From Pseudomonas capeferrum (GTDB lineage: Bacteria; Pseudomonadota; Gammaproteobacteria; Pseudomonadales; Pseudomonadaceae): a stretch of DNA of 64,000 nt. Positions 27,360 through 35,073 of this stretch are shown here, piece by piece. The stretch is taken from positions 354,058-418,057 of the forward strand of contig NZ_JMIT01000003.1 of the NCBI RefSeq assembly GCF_000731675.1, given 5' to 3'. Made by a program: the position numbers and the translations under genes. The notes under the pieces were generated by a model, which saw nothing but the letters and a program-made list of their open reading frames with translations, had not been told where the DNA came from and ran no database searches. Position 1 is the first letter of the stretch. Each line of letters starts with the position of its first letter.

Positions 27360-27721
27360 CCCCCCAGCACTGCGTTGAGCTTGGCGATCAGCGCGTCCTC
27401 TTCGACCGGTTTGGTCAAAAAGTCGCGAGCGCCCTGGCGGGTGGCCCAGATGCGGTCGGTTTCCTGGTCCTTGGTGGTGACCACGATCACCGGGATGGCA
27501 CTGGTTTCCAAGTCTTTGCTCAACTGGCGGGTGGCCTGGAAGCCGTTCATGCCGGGCATGACGATGTCCATCAGCACCGCGTCGGGCTTTTCCTGACGCG
27601 CCAGGGCCACGCCGTCGGCACCGTTGTTGGCCTTGAGCACCTCGTAACCGTGCTTTTCCAGCCATTCGGTCAATCTGTACATCTCTGTCGGCGAGTCGTC
27701 GACAATCAGAACTCGGGCCAT
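27356..27721 (-). CDS. pilH: Response regulator PilH
   Basis: This 121-residue single receiver domain has no output domain. 'VLIVDDSPTEMYRL' gives the acidic pair, 'AVLMDIVMPGMNGFQA' the phospho-Asp near residue 52, 'VVTTKDQETDR' the Thr switch, and 'FLTKPV' the Lys. In P. aeruginosa PilH is phosphorylated by ChpA and acts mainly as a phosphate sink or opponent of PilG on pilus motors. It is placed between pilG and pilI as expected, and its stop overlaps the pilI start. Confidence 0.94.
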   Translation of the reverse strand: MARVLIVDDSPTEMYRLTEWLEKHGYEVLKANNGADGVALARQEKPDAVLMDIVMPGMNGFQATRQLSKDLETSAIPVIVVTTKDQETDRIWATRQGARDFLTKPVEEDALIAKLNAVLGG

Positions 27722-27767
27722 GCTGTTTCCCCATCAGGAAAGAAAGACCGCGCCATGGCGGACGCGG

Positions 27768-28169
27768 TCAGGGTGCGTGTTGTTGGTGTTCGGCAAAACC
27801 GGGCACATGGGCCCTGATCGCATCGAGCAGTTCTTCCTTGCTGAACGGCTTGGTGAGGAACTGGTCGGACCCCACCACCCGCCCGCGGGCCTTGTCGAAC
27901 AGGCCGTCGCGCGACGACAGGAGAATCACCGGTATGTCCTTGAAGGCACTGTTGTGCTTGATCACGGCGCAGGTCTGGTAACCGTCCAGGCGCGGCATCA
28001 GCACATCGACGAAGATGATCTGTGGCTGGTGGTCGACGATCTTGGACAGGGCATCGAAGCCATCGCTGGCGGTAATCACCTCGCAACCCGCTTCGCCGAG
28101 CAACATCTGCGCGGTACGGCGGATCGTGCGTGAGTCGTCGATCACCATCACCTTCAGGGGTTGTTCCAT
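27768..28169 (-). CDS. pilG: Response regulator PilG
   Basis: This 133-residue single receiver domain is the first gene of the Pil-Chp operon. 'VMVIDDSRTIRRTAQMLL' is the N-terminal strand with the Asp pair, 'IIFVDVLMPRLDGYQT' carries the phospho-Asp near residue 58, 'ILLSSRDGLFDKARGR' the Ser switch, and 'FLTKPFSKEELLDA' the Lys. It should relay ChpA signals to pilus extension motors or, in organisms with few pili, to cAMP or surface responses. It is 46 bp upstream of pilH and divergent from gshB. Confidence 0.95.
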   Translation of the reverse strand: MEQPLKVMVIDDSRTIRRTAQMLLGEAGCEVITASDGFDALSKIVDHQPQIIFVDVLMPRLDGYQTCAVIKHNSAFKDIPVILLSSRDGLFDKARGRVVGSDQFLTKPFSKEELLDAIRAHVPGFAEHQQHAP

Positions 28170-28189
28170 AGACGCCTACCAATAGAAAT

Positions 28190-28283
28190 GAAGCTGCAAG
28201 TTGCAAGCGGCAAGCTACAAGAACAGCGGCTCGGCGCATGGATGCTCTTTTCTTGAGGCTCGTAGCTTAAGGCTTGCAGCTGC
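28190..28283. repeat. Dispersed 'agctgcaag' repeat, copy B
   Basis: Left units 'gaagctgcaagttgcaagcg' start at 28190 and right units 'ggcttgcagctgca' end near 28283, with a central 'gctcttttcttgaggctcg'. The element fills much of the divergent pilG-gshB spacer (28170-28410). The gshB promoter should lie downstream of it, but I could not identify convincing boxes. Confidence 0.7.
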
Positions 28284-28410
28284 ATTTTTAGCATACTCCG
28301 GGTGGCCATTCCATCTGCTGCGCCCCTTGACCATCGGCGCTCCCGGCGCCACCCTGAGCCACTTTTCTTTCGATCCATCGCGGCTGCACGCCGCCAAAGA
28401 GGAACCACCC

Positions 28411-29364
28411 ATGAGCGTTCGCCTCGGCATTGTCATGGACCCCATCGCGTCCATCTCCTACAAGAAGGACAGTTCGCTGGCCATGCTGCTGGCCGCCCAG
28501 GCACGCGGCTGGAGCCTGTTCTACATGGAACAGCGCGACCTGTACCAGGGCGAAGGCAAAGCGCGTGCGCGGATGCGCCCACTGAAGGTATTCGCCGACC
28601 CGGCTCGCTGGTACGAACTGGGCGAGGAGCAGGACAGCACCCTGGCCGAGCTGGACGTGATCCTGATGCGCAAGGACCCACCGTTCGACATGGAGTTCGT
28701 CTACAGCACCTACCTGCTGGAGCAGGCCGAGGCCGACGGCGTGCTGGTGGTCAACCGCCCGCAAAGCCTGCGCGACTGCAACGAAAAGCTGTTCGCTACG
28801 CTGTTCCCGCAGTGCACGCCACCGACTCTGGTCAGCCGCCGCCCGGACATCATTCGTGAGTTCGCCGCCCAGCATGGCGATGTAATCCTCAAGCCGCTGG
28901 ACGGCATGGGCGGCACCTCGATCTTCCGCCACCGGGTCGGCGACCCCAACCTGTCGGTGATCCTCGAAACCCTGACCGCGCTGGGCGCGCAGCAGATCAT
29001 GGCGCAGGCCTACCTGCCGGCGATCAAGGACGGCGACAAGCGCATCCTGATGATCGACGGCGAGCCGGTGCCCTACTGCCTGGCGCGCATCCCGGCCAGC
29101 GGCGAAACCCGTGGCAACCTGGCCGCCGGTGGCCGTGGCGAAGCGCGCCCGCTGAGCGAGCGTGACCGCTGGATCGCAGCCCAGGTCGGCCCGACCTTGC
29201 GCGAGAAAGGCCTGCTGTTCGTCGGCCTGGACGTGATTGGCGACTACCTCACCGAAATCAACGTCACCAGCCCGACCTGCATCCGCGAGATCGACAACGC
29301 CTTCGGCACCGATATCGGCGGGCAATTGATGGACGCCATTGATCGCCAGCTGAAGGCGCGCTGA
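28411..29364 (+). CDS. gshB: Glutathione synthetase
   Basis: GshB joins gamma-glutamylcysteine and glycine with ATP to form glutathione in the cytoplasm. The 317-residue length matches the E. coli enzyme (316). It begins 'RLGIVMDPIASISYKKDSS', the family N-terminus, and contains 'LMRKDPPFDMEFVYSTYLLE' near 95. The ATP-grasp region 'ILKPLDGMGGTSIFR' follows near 165, then 'RILMIDGEPVPYCLARIP' near 215 and 'GLDVIGDYLTEINVTSPT' near 270. ATG 28411 has an agagga site; the open frame before it is repeat sequence. Neighbours pilG (divergent) and tonB are the same as around gshB in P. aeruginosa. Confidence 0.97.
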   Translation: MSVRLGIVMDPIASISYKKDSSLAMLLAAQARGWSLFYMEQRDLYQGEGKARARMRPLKVFADPARWYELGEEQDSTLAELDVILMRKDPPFDMEFVYSTYLLEQAEADGVLVVNRPQSLRDCNEKLFATLFPQCTPPTLVSRRPDIIREFAAQHGDVILKPLDGMGGTSIFRHRVGDPNLSVILETLTALGAQQIMAQAYLPAIKDGDKRILMIDGEPVPYCLARIPASGETRGNLAAGGRGEARPLSERDRWIAAQVGPTLREKGLLFVGLDVIGDYLTEINVTSPTCIREIDNAFGTDIGGQLMDAIDRQLKAR

Positions 29365-29455
29365 CCGGCAACGCGCGGCATAAACCCAGAGTGGGGTATG
29401 ATGCGGGTCCCTTTTACCTGACCCGCTGCCCCGCCCTGCGGTTGCTGGATACCTG

Positions 29456-30361
29456 ATGACGCTGCCCGCTGACATCCCCTCCGACCTGCTGCCACCCCGC
29501 GTTCGCCCGGTGGACCGGCTTGGCTTTACCTTGTTTCTGGCTGCCCTGGTGCACCTGGCGCTGATCCTTGGGGTCGGCTTCAGCGTGGTCAAACCTGCCG
29601 AAATCCGCCACACCATGGACATCACCCTGGCCACCTTCAAAAGCGAGAAAGCGCCCGAGAAGGCTGACTACCAGGCCCAGGACAACCAGCAAGGCAGCGG
29701 TACCCTGGAGAAGAAGGCGGTGCCCAAGACCACCGAGGTCGCCCCCTTCCAGGACAGCAAGATCAACAAGGTCACGCCGCCGCCTGCAGCCAGGCCCGAA
29801 GTGGTGCCGCCGCCCACGCCCGAGAAGTCGGCGGTGGTGACCCAGGCCGCCAAGCCTCATAAAGTCGAGCCCAAGCCCAAGGAAAGCAAGGCGCAGCCCA
29901 AGCCGGCAACGCCGACGCCCGATTTCGACAGCTCGCAGCTATCCAGCCAGATCGCCAGCCTTGAAGCGGAGCTGTCCAACGAACAGCAGTTGTACGCCAA
30001 GCGCCCGCGCATCCATCGCCTCAATGCGGCCTCGACCATGCGCGACAAGGGCGCCTGGTACAAGGAAGAGTGGCGCAAGAAGGTTGAGCGGGTGGGCAAC
30101 CTGAATTACCCCGACGAAGCGCGGCGCCAGCAAATCTACGGCAACCTGCGCATGATGGTGTCGATCAACCGCGATGGCTCGCTCTACGAGGTGCTGGTGC
30201 TGGAGTCGTCCGGGCAAGCGGTGCTGGACCAGGCCGCGCAACGCATCGTCAGGCTGGCGGCGCCGTTTGCGCCTTTTACCGGCGACCTGGCCGAATATGA
30301 CCGGCTGGAGATCATTCGTACCTGGCGGTTTGCCCGTGGGGACCGGTTGTCCAGTAATTGA
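29456..30361 (+). CDS. Energy transducer TonB (TonB3-like)
   Basis: The 301-residue protein has one N-terminal membrane anchor (about residues 21-43, 'FTLFLAALVHLALILGVGF'), a Pro/Lys/Glu-rich periplasm-spanning region (about 60-155) with 'PEVVPPPTPEKS', and a C-terminal TonB domain from about 215 ('YPDEARRQQIYGNLRMMVSI' to the end). The His-containing anchor fits contact with ExbB/ExbD, which are not encoded here. It has gshB upstream and algH/ruvX downstream. In P. aeruginosa the tonB gene in this position is tonB3, reported to be needed for twitching motility rather than iron uptake. Confidence 0.85.
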   Translation: MTLPADIPSDLLPPRVRPVDRLGFTLFLAALVHLALILGVGFSVVKPAEIRHTMDITLATFKSEKAPEKADYQAQDNQQGSGTLEKKAVPKTTEVAPFQDSKINKVTPPPAARPEVVPPPTPEKSAVVTQAAKPHKVEPKPKESKAQPKPATPTPDFDSSQLSSQIASLEAELSNEQQLYAKRPRIHRLNAASTMRDKGAWYKEEWRKKVERVGNLNYPDEARRQQIYGNLRMMVSINRDGSLYEVLVLESSGQAVLDQAAQRIVRLAAPFAPFTGDLAEYDRLEIIRTWRFARGDRLSSN

Positions 30362-30450
30362 TTTACGCCTGTGCCGGCCCTTGCGCGGAGCAAGCACAGG
30401 CGACACAAACCACCTTGTCAGCCTCGCCACCTGGCGCCACACTATCCCCC

Positions 30451-31020
30451 ATGAAAACCCTCGCCCCGAGCTACCTCAAGCATCAGTTCCTGATCGCCAT
30501 GCCACACATGGCCGATCCGAACTTTGCCCAGACCCTCACGTACATCGTCGAGCACAACGCCAATGGCGCCATGGGCCTGGTGGTCAACCGACCGCAGGAG
30601 CTCAACCTGGGCGACATCCTCGAGCAGTTGCGCCCGGACGACGAACCGCCGGCCAGCACCTTGCACGTGCCGATCTACCAAGGTGGCCCGGTGCAGACCG
30701 ATCGCGGTTTCGTGCTGCACTCCAGCGAGTGCACCTACCAGGCCACCGTCGAGCTGCAGGGCCTGTCGTTGTCCACCTCGCAGGATGTGCTGTTTGCCAT
30801 CGCCGAAGGCGTCGGGCCGCAAAACAGCCTGATCACCCTGGGCTACGCCGGCTGGGAAGCAGGCCAACTGGAAGCGGAGCTGGCCGACAATGCCTGGCTC
30901 AACTGCCCGTTCGACGCCGACATCATCTTCGGCCTTGCCAGCGACCAGCGCCTGAACGCCGCGGCCGCCAGCCTTGGCATCAACCTCAGCCTGCTGACCA
31001 GCCAGGCGGGCCACGCCTGA
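30451..31020 (+). CDS. algH: YqgE/AlgH family protein
   Basis: This 189-residue cytoplasmic protein of the DUF179 family is known as AlgH in Pseudomonas, where it was first linked to alginate production; its biochemical role is unclear. Family features include 'LKHQFLIAMPHMADPNFAQTLTYI' at the N-terminus and 'NGAMGLVVNRP' near 43. 'IYQGGPVQTDRGFVLH' near 78 and 'LGYAGWEAGQLEAEL' near 130 follow. The start at ATG 30451 was chosen to match the family N-terminus. It overlaps ruvX by one base (TGATG), a conserved arrangement. Confidence 0.95.
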   Translation: MKTLAPSYLKHQFLIAMPHMADPNFAQTLTYIVEHNANGAMGLVVNRPQELNLGDILEQLRPDDEPPASTLHVPIYQGGPVQTDRGFVLHSSECTYQATVELQGLSLSTSQDVLFAIAEGVGPQNSLITLGYAGWEAGQLEAELADNAWLNCPFDADIIFGLASDQRLNAAAASLGINLSLLTSQAGHA

Positions 31021-31445
31021 TGGCCGAACTACGCCTGCTGCTGGGCTTTGACTACGGCACCAAACAGATCGGCGTGGCCGTTGGCCAGGTCATCACGGGC
31101 CAAGCCCGCGAGCTGTGCACCCTGAAGGCGCAAAACGGTGTGCCGGACTGGGCCCAGGTGGAAAAACTGGTCGCCGAATGGAAACCCGACGCCATCGTCG
31201 TCGGCCTGCCGTTGAACATGGACGGCACGCCGAGTGAAATGAGCGCGCGCGCCGAGAAGTTCGCCCGGCGCCTGAACGGCCGCTTCAACCTGCCCGTGCA
31301 CACCCACGACGAACGCCTGACTACCTTCGAGGCCAAGGGCGAACGCCTGAGCCGAGGCGGCCAGCGCGGCAGCTACCGCGACAACCCGGTCGACGCCATT
31401 GCCGCCGCCCTGCTGCTGCAAGGCTGGCTGGAGGCCAACACCTGA
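31020..31445 (+). CDS. ruvX: Holliday junction resolvase-like / pre-16S rRNA nuclease (YqgF)
   Basis: This 141-residue RNase H-fold protein is now thought to trim the 5' end of 16S rRNA, though it is often annotated as a Holliday junction resolvase. The acidic catalytic pattern is seen: 'LGFDYGTKQIGVAVG' at the N-terminus, 'DAIVVGLPLNMDGTPSEM' near 58 and 'DERLTTFEA' near 98. 'DNPVDAIAAALLLQGWLE' is at the C-terminus. Its start codon overlaps the algH stop, and pyrR follows 46 bp later. Confidence 0.93.
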   Translation: MAELRLLLGFDYGTKQIGVAVGQVITGQARELCTLKAQNGVPDWAQVEKLVAEWKPDAIVVGLPLNMDGTPSEMSARAEKFARRLNGRFNLPVHTHDERLTTFEAKGERLSRGGQRGSYRDNPVDAIAAALLLQGWLEANT

Positions 31446-31491
31446 TCATCTTTGCCGCCGGGCCAAGCCGGCGGCCCCCGAGGAGCACGCA

Positions 31492-32010
31492 ATGAGCCTA
31501 CCCAATCCCGCCGATCTGATCCGGCAGATGGCTGTCGACCTTCGCGCCCACCTGGCCCGCCGTGCTATCACCGAGCCGCGCTTCATCGGCATCCGCACGG
31601 GCGGCGTCTGGGTCGCCCAGGCGCTGCAGGAAGAAATGGGCGATACCAGCCCCATGGGCACCCTGGATGTGTCGTTCTACCGTGATGACTTCAGCCAGAA
31701 CGGCCTGCACCCGCAGGTGCGCCCGTCCGACCTGCCATTCGAAATCGAAGGCCAGCACCTGGTGCTGATCGACGACGTGCTGATGAGCGGCCGCACCATT
31801 CGCGCCGCGCTCAACGAACTGTTCGATTACGGCCGTCCGGCCAGCGTCACCCTGGTCTGCCTGCTCGACCTTGACGCCGGTGAACTGCCGATTCGTCCCA
31901 ATGTGCTCGGTGCCACCCTGTCGCTGGCGGCCCATGAACGGGTAAAATTGACCGGACCCGCACCGCTCGCCCTCGAGCGACAGGACCTCGCCTCCGCTTC
32001 CGCCCTTTAA
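31492..32010 (+). CDS. pyrR: PyrR bifunctional regulator / uracil phosphoribosyltransferase
   Basis: The 172-residue phosphoribosyltransferase-fold protein has the PRPP site 'LVLIDDVLMSGRTIRAALNEL' near residue 88. 'GIRTGGVWVAQALQEEM' near 30 and 'LDVSFYRDDF' near 60 complete the PyrR pattern. In Gram-positive bacteria PyrR controls pyr attenuation by binding RNA; in pseudomonads it is encoded before pyrB and reported to affect pyrimidine gene expression. I saw no PyrR-type RNA hairpin in the short spacers here. The ATG at 31492 has a gaggag ribosome site. The next gene, pyrB, starts 12 bp later. Confidence 0.95.
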   Translation: MSLPNPADLIRQMAVDLRAHLARRAITEPRFIGIRTGGVWVAQALQEEMGDTSPMGTLDVSFYRDDFSQNGLHPQVRPSDLPFEIEGQHLVLIDDVLMSGRTIRAALNELFDYGRPASVTLVCLLDLDAGELPIRPNVLGATLSLAAHERVKLTGPAPLALERQDLASASAL

Positions 32011-32022
32011 GAGTCCCCCGCG

Positions 32023-33027
32023 ATGACGCCAATCGACGCCAAGCGCCCGCTGCAGCTCAATGATCAGGGCCAGCTGCGCCACTTTCTCTCGCTCGACGGT
32101 TTGCCCCGCGAACTGCTGACCGAGATCCTCGACACCGCCGACTCCTTCCTGGAAGTCGGTGCCCGGGCCGTGAAAAAAGTCCCGTTGCTGCGCGGCAAGA
32201 CCGTGTGCAACGTGTTCTTCGAAAACTCGACCCGCACCCGTACCACCTTCGAACTGGCCGCGCAGCGCCTGTCGGCCGACGTGATCAGCCTCAACGTGTC
32301 GACCTCCTCGACCAGCAAGGGCGAAACCCTGTTCGACACCCTGCGCAACCTGGAAGCGATGGCCGCCGACATGTTCGTCGTGCGCCATTCCGACTCGGGC
32401 GCCGCGCACTTCATCGCCGAACACGTGTGCCCTGACGTTGCCGTGATCAACGGCGGCGATGGCCGCCATGCGCACCCGACCCAGGGCATGCTCGACATGC
32501 TGGCCATCCGCCGGCACAAGGGCAGCTTCGAGAACCTCTCCGTGGCCATCGTCGGCGACATCCTGCATTCGCGCGTGGCCCGCTCCGACATGCTCGCGCT
32601 CAAGGCGCTGGGCTGCCCGGACATCCGCGTGATCGGCCCGAAAACCCTGATCCCGATCGGCATCGAGCAATACGGCGTGAAGGTGTACACCGACCTCGCC
32701 GAAGGCCTCAAAGACGTCGATGTGGTGATCATGCTGCGCCTGCAGCGTGAGCGCATGGCCGGCGGCCTGCTGCCCAGCGAGGGCGAGTTCTACCGCCTGT
32801 TCGGCCTGACCACCGCGCGCCTGGCCGGCGCCAAGCCCGATGCCATCGTCATGCACCCTGGCCCGATCAACCGCGGCGTGGAGATCGAATCGGCGGTGGC
32901 CGACGGCAAGCACTCGGTGATCCTCAACCAAGTGACGTACGGCATCGCCGTGCGCATGGCCGTGCTGTCCATGGCCATGAGCGGGCAAAACACGCAACGC
33001 CAACTCGACCAGGAGAACGCCCTGTGA
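32023..33027 (+). CDS. pyrB: Aspartate carbamoyltransferase catalytic subunit
   Basis: PyrB condenses carbamoyl phosphate and aspartate, the first committed step of pyrimidine synthesis. The 334-residue product carries 'FFENSTRTRTTFE' near 67 (carbamoyl phosphate loop), 'GDGRHAHPTQGMLD' near 145, 'VAIVGDILHSRVARSD' near 175, and 'HPGPINRGVEIES' near 282. The first ~20 residues before 'LRHFLSLDGL' extend beyond the E. coli enzyme. In pseudomonads this extension is needed to bind effector nucleotides and the PyrC' partner. The stop overlaps the pyrC' start (GTGA), so the two are translated together. Confidence 0.96.
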   Translation: MTPIDAKRPLQLNDQGQLRHFLSLDGLPRELLTEILDTADSFLEVGARAVKKVPLLRGKTVCNVFFENSTRTRTTFELAAQRLSADVISLNVSTSSTSKGETLFDTLRNLEAMAADMFVVRHSDSGAAHFIAEHVCPDVAVINGGDGRHAHPTQGMLDMLAIRRHKGSFENLSVAIVGDILHSRVARSDMLALKALGCPDIRVIGPKTLIPIGIEQYGVKVYTDLAEGLKDVDVVIMLRLQRERMAGGLLPSEGEFYRLFGLTTARLAGAKPDAIVMHPGPINRGVEIESAVADGKHSVILNQVTYGIAVRMAVLSMAMSGQNTQRQLDQENAL

Positions 33028-34295
33028 GCATCAGCATTCTTGGCGCCCGGGTCATCGACCCCAACAGCGGCCTGGACCAGGTCACCGACCTGCACCTGGA
33101 TGGCGGCCGCATTGCCGCGATCGGCGCGGCACCGGCCGGTTTCAGCGCCAGCCGCACGATCCAGGCCGAGGGCCTGATCGCAGCACCTGGCCTGGTCGAC
33201 CTCGACGTGGCCCTGCGCGAGCCGGGCTACAGCCGCAAGGGCAGCATCGCCAGCGAAACCCGCGCCGCCGTGGCCGGTGGCGTGACCAGCCTGTGCTGCC
33301 CACCGCAGACCAAACCGGTACTGGACACCTCGGCCGTGGCCGAGCTGATCCTCGACCGCGCCCGCGAAGCCGGCAACAGCAAGGTCTACCCGATCGGCGC
33401 CCTGACCAAGGGCCTGGAAGGCGAACAGCTGGCCGAGCTGGTGGCCCTGCGCGACACCGGTTGCGTGGCCTTCGGCAATGGCCTCAAGGAAATCCCCAAC
33501 AACCGCACCCTGGCCCGTGCCCTGGAGTACGCCGCCACGTTCGACCTGACCGTGGTGTTCCACTCCCAGGACCGTGACCTGTCCCAGGGCGGCCTGGCCC
33601 ATGAGGGCGCAATGGCCAGCTTCCTCGGCCTGCCCGGCATCCCCGAGACTGCCGAGACCGTGGCCCTGGCACGCAACCTGCTGCTGGTCGAACAGTCCGG
33701 CGTGCGCGCGCACTTCACCCAGATCACCAGTGCCCGCGGCGCGCGGCTGATCGCCCAGGCGCAGGAGCTGGGCCTGCCGGTTACCGCCGACGTGGCGCTG
33801 TATCAGCTGATTCTCACCGACCAGTCGCTGCGCGAGTTCTCCAGCCTGTACCACGTGCAGCCACCGCTGCGCACCGCCGCCGACCGTGACGACCTGCGCG
33901 CGGCGGTCAAGTCGGGCGTGATCCAGGCGATTTCCAGCCATCACCAGCCCCATGAGCGCGATGCCAAGCTGGCCCCGTTCGGCGCCACGGAGCCGGGTAT
34001 CAGCAGCGTCGAAGTGCTGCTGCCACTGGCCATGACCCTGGTCGAGGACGGCCTGCTCGACCTGCCGACCTTGCTCGCGCGCCTGAGCAGCGGCCCGGCT
34101 GCCGCCATGCGCCTGCCGGCAGGTGAGCTGAAGGTCGGTGGCGCAGCGGATTTGGTGCTGTTCGACCCGAAAGCCTCGACGGTCGCCGGCGAGCAATGGC
34201 TCTCGCGTGGCGAGAACTGCCCGTTCATCGGCCACTGCCTGCCAGGGGCGGTGCGTTATACCTTGGTCGATGGGCACGTCTGCCACGAAGCCTGA
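33024..34295 (+). CDS. pyrC': Non-catalytic dihydroorotase-like protein PyrC'
   Basis: The 423-residue amidohydrolase-fold protein has the dihydroorotase frame ('APGLVDLDVALREPGYSRKG' near residue 52), but where active enzymes have the metal-binding HxH ('DxHxHLREPG') this has D-V-A. The metal-ligand His residues are therefore lost and it cannot be a normal dihydroorotase. In P. putida and P. aeruginosa PyrC' is a structural partner that holds PyrB in a dodecameric complex, and the true dihydroorotase is encoded elsewhere. The start is GTG, overlapping the pyrB stop. It is the last gene of this pyr group; a repeat follows. Confidence 0.92.
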   Translation: MSISILGARVIDPNSGLDQVTDLHLDGGRIAAIGAAPAGFSASRTIQAEGLIAAPGLVDLDVALREPGYSRKGSIASETRAAVAGGVTSLCCPPQTKPVLDTSAVAELILDRAREAGNSKVYPIGALTKGLEGEQLAELVALRDTGCVAFGNGLKEIPNNRTLARALEYAATFDLTVVFHSQDRDLSQGGLAHEGAMASFLGLPGIPETAETVALARNLLLVEQSGVRAHFTQITSARGARLIAQAQELGLPVTADVALYQLILTDQSLREFSSLYHVQPPLRTAADRDDLRAAVKSGVIQAISSHHQPHERDAKLAPFGATEPGISSVEVLLPLAMTLVEDGLLDLPTLLARLSSGPAAAMRLPAGELKVGGAADLVLFDPKASTVAGEQWLSRGENCPFIGHCLPGAVRYTLVDGHVCHEA

Positions 34296-34297
34296 CC

Positions 34298-34387
34298 ACC
34301 AGCTGTAAGCCTCAAGCTGCAAGCCACAAGAAAAAGCAGGCATGGCGCCGACGCGCTTTTTCTTGCAGCTTGCAGCTTGCAGCTGGT
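34298..34387. repeat. Dispersed 'agcttgcagcttg' repeat, copy C, with a terminator-like stem
   Basis: The left block (from 34298) and right block (34354-34387) are nearly complementary ('accagctg...aagaaaaagc' against 'gctttttctt...cagctggt'). The stem ends in an A run on one strand and a T run on the other, so it can terminate pyrC' transcription before hslV. Confidence 0.78.
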
Positions 34388-34395
34388 CGCTAATG

Positions 34396-34423
34396 GTTGA
34401 AATCCTTCCCCCCACCCCCATAT
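34396..34423 (+). promoter_or_regulatory. Sigma-32 (RpoH) heat-shock promoter of hslVU
   Basis: 'gttgaaa' (34396-34402) matches the -35 consensus cttgaaa at 6 of 7 positions, and 'ccccatat' (34416-34423) matches ccccatnt fully, with a 13-base spacer. Transcription would start near 34430, which is after the ATG at 34422 and so excludes it as the hslV start. Confidence 0.85.
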
Positions 34424-34469
34424 GAGTCTGCATCAGGCACTTTCGCCCCGCTGCGTGGAGACTCTCCCC

Positions 34470-35000
34470 TTGACCACCATCGTTTCTGTCCGCCGTAACG
34501 GCAAAGTCGTCATGGGCGGCGACGGCCAGGTTTCCCTCGGCAACACCGTGATGAAAGGCAACGCCAAAAAGGTCCGTCGCCTGTACCACGGCCAGGTCAT
34601 TGCCGGGTTCGCCGGCGCCACCGCCGATGCGTTCACCCTGTTCGAGCGTTTTGAAGGGCAACTGGAAAAACACCAGGGCCACCTGGTCCGTGCCGCCGTC
34701 GAGCTGGCCAAGGAATGGCGTACCGACCGCTCCCTGAGCCGTCTGGAGGCCATGCTGGCCGTGGCCAACAAGGACGCCTCGCTGATCATCACCGGCAACG
34801 GCGATGTGGTCGAACCCGAAGACGGCCTGATCGCCATGGGTTCCGGTGGCGCCTACGCCCAGGCAGCAGCCCGTGCCCTGCTGAACAAGACCGACCTCTC
34901 GGCCCGCGAAATCGCCGAGACTGCCCTGAACATCGCTGGTGACATCTGCGTGTTCACCAACCATAACCTGACCATCGAGGAGCAGGACCTGGCCGACTGA
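34470..35000 (+). CDS. hslV: ATP-dependent protease subunit HslV (ClpQ)
   Basis: HslV is the peptidase of the HslVU (ClpYQ) protease, a proteasome-related double ring in the cytoplasm. The 176-residue product starts at TTG 34470, giving M-TTIVSVRRNGKVVMGGDGQ; removal of Met exposes the catalytic N-terminal Thr. 'VTMKGNAKKVRRL'-like residues near 30, 'GFAGATADAFTLFE' near 47, and 'NGDVVEPEDGLIAMGSGG' near 112 are family features. A ggag site lies nine bases before the TTG. Two upstream ATG or GTG options would bury the catalytic Thr and lie at or before the transcription start. hslU follows. Confidence 0.96.
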   Translation: MTTIVSVRRNGKVVMGGDGQVSLGNTVMKGNAKKVRRLYHGQVIAGFAGATADAFTLFERFEGQLEKHQGHLVRAAVELAKEWRTDRSLSRLEAMLAVANKDASLIITGNGDVVEPEDGLIAMGSGGAYAQAAARALLNKTDLSAREIAETALNIAGDICVFTNHNLTIEEQDLAD

Positions 35001-35014
35001 TCAGTTGTTTTGGC

Positions 35015-35037
35015 GTCCCGCCCGCGGCGGGACTTTT
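35015..35037 (+). terminator. Hairpin with short T run between hslV and hslU
   Basis: A perfect 8-bp stem 'gtcccgcc' (35015-35022) and 'ggcgggac' (35026-35033) with a 3-base loop is followed by four T. It lies inside an operon, so it may be a partial terminator or an RNA-stabilising hairpin that sets the HslV:HslU ratio. Confidence 0.6.
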
Positions 35038-35073
35038 CCACACTGATTGCTCTGCTCGAGGACCATTTTCATC

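Noticed and set aside
34422..34469. ATG 34422 as the start of hslV
   Set aside because: The codon lies within the -10 box of the sigma-32 promoter, and the extra residues would block the N-terminal catalytic Thr.
32790..34964. A 724-codon minus-strand frame across pyrC' and hslV
   Set aside because: It crosses two genes with clear families on the other strand, and also a terminator and a promoter.
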